Position numbers and translations under genes: made by a program. Positions 42,419 to 64,000 of a DNA stretch of 64,000 nucleotides are shown here, one piece after another; position 1 is the stretch's first letter; the number at the start of each line of letters is the position of its first letter. The notes beneath the pieces are model-generated. The model did no database searches. It was given only the letters and a program-made list of their open reading frames with translations, and had not been told where the DNA came from. Source of the DNA: Cristatella mucedo (Eukaryota > Bryozoa > Phylactolaemata > Cristatellidae); the NCBI GenBank assembly GCA_009760855.2, contig WPIO01000001.1:6545001-6609000 (forward strand). The letters are read 5' to 3'.

Positions 42419-42539
42419 ATTTATTTATTTATGTGATGCTTGTTCACATTGCGCATGTTGCCACTAATCATTTCATCATGCTTCCTTTAGAGCATATGTA
42501 AATTGCCTAGAAAGAGATACAGTTCTCTTAAGGCTCTAT

Positions 42540-42592
42540 ACGATATATATATAAGTAAATAAATAAATAAGTATATATATATATATATATTT
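42540..42592. repeat. AT-rich simple repeat, (AT)n and (AAAT)n
   Basis: ATATAT, then 'aagtaaataaataaataag', then ATATAT, at the end of the preceding LINE. Confidence 0.9.
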
Positions 42593-42599
42593 GTATACA

Positions 42600-43350
42600 T
42601 AGACAACCCGGTCGTATGCTAAAAGTATCCGGAGTGTCGAATATCTCTAATATCAAGCCAAATTTATTTGAGCAGAGAAAACCAAAAATGTATTGCTGCA
42701 TTGGGTAACACAATTTGAGGACACCAGGCAAACAGATTGGAACTATCTTTTTATGGCTTAAACCTGATCACTACTTAAAACAAAAAGGCAAAGTTGAAAG
42801 CAACATCGGTTCAGTCTGACTGCCACTACAGCAATAAAATCAAAGTTGAACATCAAAGGAGCAAATCTTGCCCATTCTATCATTACAAGTGCAACACAAT
42901 ATGACTCGTGCATTTAGCTTATTTCACCGATCTTCCAACAACTTCCTGTGCGGTGTGGCGTTGGCGAGTTCTAAAGGTTCGAGGTATTTTCAATGTTACG
43001 ATGTGGATATGAGCATTTATTGATTTTGCCAGGCCGGGATGGTGCACTCTATTAACGGTTAATTATCTTAAATCCACTTTCAAAAGGCGTGCGGATTATC
43101 TATGGAACCATATTGCCTGACTTATTAACGCCCTTATATTCAGCCCTATCTTTCAGTATGTATACACAAAATACTAATTTGCGTGCATGCTCCAATCGAG
43201 GTTGTCATTTGCGATGCACTGCTGTCGCTTCCCGTGTTACAGCTTTGCTGGATTAGTGCTCGCTCACTGCCGATTAAAAAATACATTCAGTCAGAGATTT
43301 GACATTACTGTCGCCACCCACCTCAAGCGAAGTAAGATGAAACACAAAAA
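42600..43350. other. Intergenic, nothing recognised
   Basis: Downstream of the MFI gene. No gene or repeat family identified. Confidence 0.5.
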
Positions 43351-43360
43351 TACAAACTTA

Positions 43361-43366
43361 TTTATT
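43361..43366 (-). promoter_or_regulatory. Poly(A) signal AATAAA of the MFI homologue
   Basis: Canonical AATAAA on minus, about 88 nt after the stop codon at 43454, followed by a T/G-rich stretch. Confidence 0.6.
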
Positions 43367-43453
43367 CGCGATGAAATATAGATATGCATTAGTCTGCTTC
43401 ACTAATACTTCCTAGCAGTGCCCACGCTTGTCAGCACCCCCTCACTGCTGGTA

Positions 43454-59081
<15,628 letters not shown>

Positions 59082-59084
59082 GAT

Positions 59085-61500
59085 GCAATTTCACCTGCGA
59101 AAATGAAAAATAAAGGCGTGACCATAAGGGATCTGTGTAACATTACGAATAGCAGGCACCTTTGCGAGACTCCTTCGCGTGTGGGACTAACCTGGACGTA
59201 TCTTCGGAGCGAATACGTTTATCCAAAAAGGTATGCTTCAAGAAATACTGGAACATGTCTTAAAGTACCTGAAATAAAATACGTTCGATTTCAATATAAT
59301 AAAGTGCACTTTACGGGCAGTCACCAATATATATGGGAAACGATGCTTGGCCGTATCGAATCACTTCAACGTCATCAAAGCTTACTAGTGTGCGGATATT
59401 TTATACTAGCAGACACCATTACATTTTGCATTAAGGTCCGTGGCACATTGGCTTTATCAAGTGCAATATTATTATTGTCGCTCAATGATAATCTGTAACG
59501 ACAAATGCGAACTAGAATGGACTGGTGAAGGCGTGAACAGGCGTGGCTGCCTAGAGTTTAACTAATATAGTAAAATATAAAGTGAAAGAAAATTACCAAT
59601 GCATTACAAAAAGAGATTAACGTTGTGAACATGAGAAGATGTGATGTGAGTAAACGGGAGCTTCTGGTTCAATGAAGCTGCTACATAACACCGAGTGAGG
59701 CGAAAGCTTTTGTCCCCACGAGGGATCGCCACTGACTGAATGAGCTAGGCGCATACCTTTAGATGGAGAACTATTTTTCATGGGGCCTACTACTGAGCTT
59801 GGTCCTGCTACTCATTGAAAATATGTATACTCCCGATACAACCTTAGAAGTTTGCCTCCCTGCAGTTGCTATGACGAAAGGAAGCAGTACTACGGTTGTA
59901 AATTGAATCGCTGTTATAGTATGCTTACTCTATTTCTGCCTGGAGTCGATTAGCTGCAACGCCAATGCATCAGCGCTAAGGACCAGTCCCCCATACATCA
60001 TCGAAGAATTGAAGCGTACAATTGGGCTACCATTTTTCACAGTTCAGGAACGTGCTACCGGAACGAGCACGTTCGCTGTGGACCGATGGTCCGGCGTTCC
60101 TTACTTGCACGATTTACTGTACAGATCCTATAAATAGGGAGGTTAAAAGAAACGCCTCATCGTAACTTCATCCGCGTTTCAGCAGGGATGCACAAGGGCT
60201 ACGCACTTAAGCAAATCTGGAAATCACTTGCGAATTCATCCCGTGTGGCCACCTATTTGAATCCACTCCACTCAGCCACTCGAGGAAAATGATCAGCCTA
60301 TGAATAATAACAGGAATTTATAAAAGATTGATTAATAATTTATAACAGAGCTACCAGAAGCTGAAGCAACTTGGCCTAATGACTTCCTCAATGTGGAAAC
60401 TATCTCAGGGTGTTTTAAACCATACCGGTGTTATGCAACAATGCGCTCAGAAATGACTATCTTGATAGCATAGCTGTTTTGCAATTTCATAAAATTAAGA
60501 CATCTCATGCCTGATTACTTCTTCCAGGTGAATATTTTTTCTATTGTTATGAACGCGAAATAGCTTCGCTCCTTCGACACAAACACAGCGAATCAACCAT
60601 GCTTTCAAGAGTGCTTACAGAAGCACGAATATGGGGGATAAGCTAGCCCCTCTTAATGCAAGTCATAGATACTGCATTGACACACGAGTGTATGCCCAGG
60701 GTAGAACAGCACAACGGCGATCAATAATGCCCATATCGTTAGCAAAAAGTCCATCTTAATGTAGACCGGTATATTCCAAACTCACAGGGCGCTAGATGGG
60801 CATAACGCCAGCTATTGAGGATAACCTACTAATCATCACTCCGCATCGCTGTTATACGATCTATACTGTAGACGACTAAACATCCGGTTCCCAATTATTC
60901 AAATTCAGGAACCGATAATAATCCCTGGTAGTGTCAAAACTTTCGCAGATGCCAACGTTTCCCTGCCATATAGTTGAAAGGTGTTACTGAACGTTTGATT
61001 CAAGAACGCAGCAATGCTCATTGGCGTCGATTCCTGCCGCTACTTCTTGCCTGCAAAAGTAAGTACAATGATGCTAGAGAGCGTTAGTAACAAACTGCCA
61101 ACAGCACCGCTCAGTGCAGCACACATTCTCGTTACAGATAAGAGACTCTAAACGAGGCACATTTTCGGGATACGACGGTTATTTGAAAGAATTCGTTAAA
61201 ATGTCTGTCGTGAGACTCGTGTCGTTCATCACAAACTTAATGAAGATATAGGCATGTTACTGTAGAATTTATTTTAAAGCACCGATTTCGGCCGTACGGA
61301 TGTAAGACAGCCGCTAAGCTCAAGTGCGGCAACCGTTCGTTGTGACAAATGCAGCGAGCAATGGAATTAGTTCTTTCGAAAAACGTCCGCTCTCCGCTTC
61401 CCGCACAATCTTGGTCTCGAATTCACTTCGGAGAAATACTGGCTGGCGTCTTCTCATTATTTTTCTAGCGCCGCACATTCAATTGTGGCGCTCAGAATTG
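59085..61500. other. Upstream of MFI, nothing recognised
   Basis: Expected to hold the MFI promoter or a 5' UTR exon. I see no TATA box I would trust, no divergent gene and no clear repeat. A plus-strand open frame (59103-59498) has no recognisable family. Confidence 0.45.
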
Positions 61501-61509
61501 GATCGTGGC

Positions 61510-61610
61510 CCTGGGGCTCGGTGTTCGCACTTCACGACCCAGGAGGTGGACACGAGTACGGCAAGTCCTCCATTGCCCAGATAGAAGCCGGCGGGATATT
61601 CGCCTCTGCT
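61510..61610 (+). mobile_element. SINE family B remnant
   Basis: 'tgttcgcacttcacgaccca' and 'ggacacgagtacggcaagtc' resemble the SINE B anticodon/B-box region. The tail is missing. Confidence 0.4.
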
Positions 61611-61639
61611 GCTCAGTCCTCCCTCCGATCTGTCATAAT

Positions 61640-63935
61640 TGGTAGATAGCTACAACACGACACTAGCTGACAAGCTCGACGAGTTTGCATCTCTGACAAA
61701 GCACACTGTGCGACACCACCCAGACGGCCTATGGTTTACCACATACATTAAACTAGCCAGGTCTACTAAACGAAAGCTTGAAAAAGCATACAAAAGATCC
61801 GGACTAACTGTCCATCGACAGGCATATGAAGACTACTGAAGGTCGTACCAATCGATCCTAGCAAAGGCTAAGTCTAGCTTCTATAGAAACATTGTTGAAT
61901 CACATATGCACAATCCAAAAATGCTGATGTCGACAATAAACCATCTCAACTGTTCCCAGATTAGCTCCTTACCTGGTGATCCTTGCGATGATCTAGCCGA
62001 TCGCTTCTCTCGATTCTTTGTGCAGAAGATAGACAAGATCAGGGAATCCATCCCTGCGATGACAACCTCCCCACTAGAATGCTGTTCCTTGGTTCCTGGC
62101 TGCACCTCAATGTTTGCATTTAAGCAGGTTACTAGTGATCTAGTCCTAAAGTTCGCATCGCAATCAAAGAAGACAATAAGTCCTCTGGACCCTATTCCCA
62201 CTGTCCTGCCCCTACGTTGCATTGATCTGCTGCTGCCATGCATAACTAACATCATTAATATGTCATTAGTCTCAGGTCATGTCCCAGCACCTTTCAAAAA
62301 AGCTGTAGTCAGGCCTCTTCTCAAGAAAGCAACACTAGACCAAGAGAACTTGAGCAACTACCGTCCAGTCTCCCTTCTACCATTCCTATCAAAGACACTG
62401 GAACGGGTCGTGGCAGAACAGCTGAACTCATATATCGAAACCTCACACCTTGCTAGTAAGTTCCAGTCTGGCTTTAGAGCTAATCCCTCCACAGAGTCAG
62501 CATTGCTTAGGGTATACAACGACCTATTAGGAATGCAGACATGGGTAGAGTGTCTCTGCTTGTTTTGCTCCATCTTTCGGCAGCTTTTGATACCATCGAT
62601 CACAAAGTTCTTCTAGAGCATCTCGTCTGGGCATCACTAGCACTGCTCTGCAGTGGTTCAGGTCCTATCTCAGTGGGAGACTCCAGATTATTGACGTGAA
62701 TGGACAAAGATCATCTGAAGTACCTCTGAAATATGGAGTACCTCAGGGCTCCGTGCTAGGTCCGGTTCTTTTCACGGTTTATACTCTCCCTCTTGCTGAT
62801 GTGATTGCCAAGCACAATCTAGGCTTTCACTTCTATGCGGATGACACTCAGTTGTACCTTTGCTTTGATCCCTCCCAGCCTTCGAGCACCTCAAATTCTC
62901 TAAACTCACTTGCTGCATGCATTGATGACATCCGCACATGGATGGCAGCAAATTTTCTAAAACTTAACGATGACAAAACTAACTTACTAGTTATGGACAA
63001 ACCCAGTGTGATCCAGAGATTGGAAAGGCTGACTCTCAAAATTGGCTCTGCCAGCATATCTCCTGTCGAATCAGCTCGAAATCTAGGTGTCATATTCCAA
63101 AGCGACCTCTCGTTAGACGACCATATCAGCTCCACAGTCAAATCCGCCTATTTTCAGCTTCATAACATTGCTCAAATTCGGGCTTGTTTAGATAAGGATA
63201 CCACGTCTAAGTTGGTCCATACATTCGTGACATCTCGTCTCGACTTCTGCAACTCACTGCTTACTGGCCTACCAGCATGTGCGATCAGGCGATTGCAGCT
63301 GGTGCAAAACTCTGCAGCTAGGCTTGTCTGTCGTGAGCGTCGCAGTTGCCACATTACTCCACTTCTCGCCGACCTGCACTGGCTACCAGTCAAGCAACGG
63401 ATCGACTTCAAGGTTTTGTCGCTCACTTTTAGGTCCCTTCATTCTATCGCTCCAGCCTATCTCTCCGACATTCTCCCCCATCAGGCCAAGCATCGTACCA
63501 CCCGCTTTTCGGAATCCAACAGTCTACAAATACCTCGTACAAACCTTAAATCCTTTGGAGACCGTGCATTTAGTTCGTATGCTCCCAAAGCCTGGAACTC
63601 CCTCCCGACCTGCGTCAGAACATCCCCTGACCTGACCACATTTAAAAGGAACTTAAAAACACACCTATTTAGGATAGCATTTAGTGGGTCCCTGTGATTC
63701 GTCCTTCACGTGCTTATGCGTGCTGACACTGTGCATGCTGCCACTAACCACATTTGCATGCTGACCCTATGCATGTCACCCCTAACCATGCTATTCATTT
63801 TGTTTGTTTTTCAAGCATGATTTTACTTACCAGTTAATTGCATTTCCCTTTGCAGCAAATGTAAAGCGCCTAGAAAGAGATTGAGTTCTCTGAGGGCGCT
63901 TTATCAAGTACATTATTATTATTATTATTATATAT
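61640..63935 (+). mobile_element. LINE family 1, longest copy, 5'-truncated
   Basis: L2/CR1/jockey-like non-LTR element. Starts in the linker between endonuclease and RT (YNTTLADKLDEFASLTKHTV), has one in-frame stop (61837-61839), then a 236-aa frame (61906-62616) with [20 protein letters not shown]. It shifts frame near motif A ([12 protein letters not shown]) and again before 62696. The last frame has PQGSVLGP and YADD (62834-62845). It ends with the canonical 3' tail and (ATT)n. Inactive. Confidence 0.94.
62696..63697 (+). pseudogene. LINE RT C-terminal open frame (truncated ORF2)
   Basis: 333 codons, counterpart of 52362-53363 with about 11 differences (for example YC near DFYNS/DFCNS). 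Motifs B and C intact. Upstream frames of the same ORF are broken, so it is a dead copy. Confidence 0.9.
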
Positions 63936-63949
63936 ATAGCGGGTCACAC

Positions 63950-64000
63950 GCCTTTGCCACATTTGCATGCTGACCCAGTGCATGTAACCCCTAACCATGT
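63950..64000 (+). mobile_element. LINE family 1 3' UTR fragment, runs off the edge
   Basis: 'ccacatttgcatgctgaccc' and 'gcatgtaacccctaaccatg' repeat the 3' UTR words at 63745-63789. A second LINE piece lies in tandem with the copy just upstream. Confidence 0.75.

Larger units (their letters stand above)
40500..42560 (+). mobile_element. LINE family 1-like copy with endonuclease remnant, rearranged
   Basis: 40500-41210 contains a worn endonuclease domain (VMGDVNIHFDSLTEP, then WHDLF..NKGHPLDEILS). From 41220 it jumps to the RT region (NLLVLGKPSLI). It runs on to the 3' end near 42535 with AT repeats. Two SINE B copies are inserted (about 41570-41755 and 42246-42418). Confidence 0.75.

Overview
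This window is animal nuclear DNA, probably from a marine or other invertebrate. The evidence is spliced genes with GT-AG introns (one GC-AG), tRNA-derived SINEs, L2/CR1/jockey-like LINE fragments ending in (ATT)n, and very many dinucleotide microsatellites. I cannot name the phylum or species. There is no bacterial-style gene layout, CRISPR array, phage or plasmid feature.

Three conserved protein-coding genes lie head-to-tail on the minus strand. I rebuilt each by joining exons with matching phases at plausible splice sites. From right to left, in the direction of transcription, they are: (1) an MFI/C11orf65 homologue, 8 coding exons, 43454-59081, 359 aa; (2) CSTF1, the 50-kDa WD40 subunit of cleavage stimulation factor, 13 coding exons, 22819-36181, 433 aa; (3) ACAT1, mitochondrial acetyl-CoA acetyltransferase, 7 exons found, 3766-22527, about 245 residues. 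ACAT1 continues past its last visible donor. I found no C-terminal exons in 1-3765, so they probably lie beyond the left edge. Only about 290 bp separates the CSTF1 stop from the proposed ACAT1 start. In human, ACAT1 and C11orf65 flank NPAT-ATM on 11q22, so their co-occurrence here may be an old linkage.

The far left holds a well-formed tRNA-Thr(TGT) gene on the minus strand and a decayed plus-strand copy (about 1.2-2.6 kb) of an uncharacterised invertebrate multicopy ORF family, interrupted by a LINE 3' end. Introns and intergenic DNA are full of repeats: at least three LINE lineages, two abundant tRNA-type SINE families, a diverged array of about 172-bp units (14.88-15.99 kb), several unnamed dispersed repeats, minisatellites and long (GA/CT)n, (CA/GT)n and (AT)n tracts. 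SINE family A and LINE family 1 share a 3' tail, which fits a SINE using its partner LINE's machinery. Nested insertions (SINE in LINE, LINE in SINE) give relative ages. The best LINE copies (52.1-53.5 kb minus, 61.6-63.9 kb plus) keep a 333-codon RT C-terminal frame differing at about 11 residues, but both are broken upstream.

The three genes act in unrelated processes (mRNA 3'-end processing, ketone-body/isoleucine metabolism, control of mitochondrial fission), although two products are mitochondrial. Other unusual signals are microsatellites starting right at 5' splice sites, a 29-bp stem hairpin filling much of a 203-nt CSTF1 intron, a perfect 36-bp palindrome, tandem in-frame splice acceptors next to the ACAT1 active-site region, and a run of 23 G.
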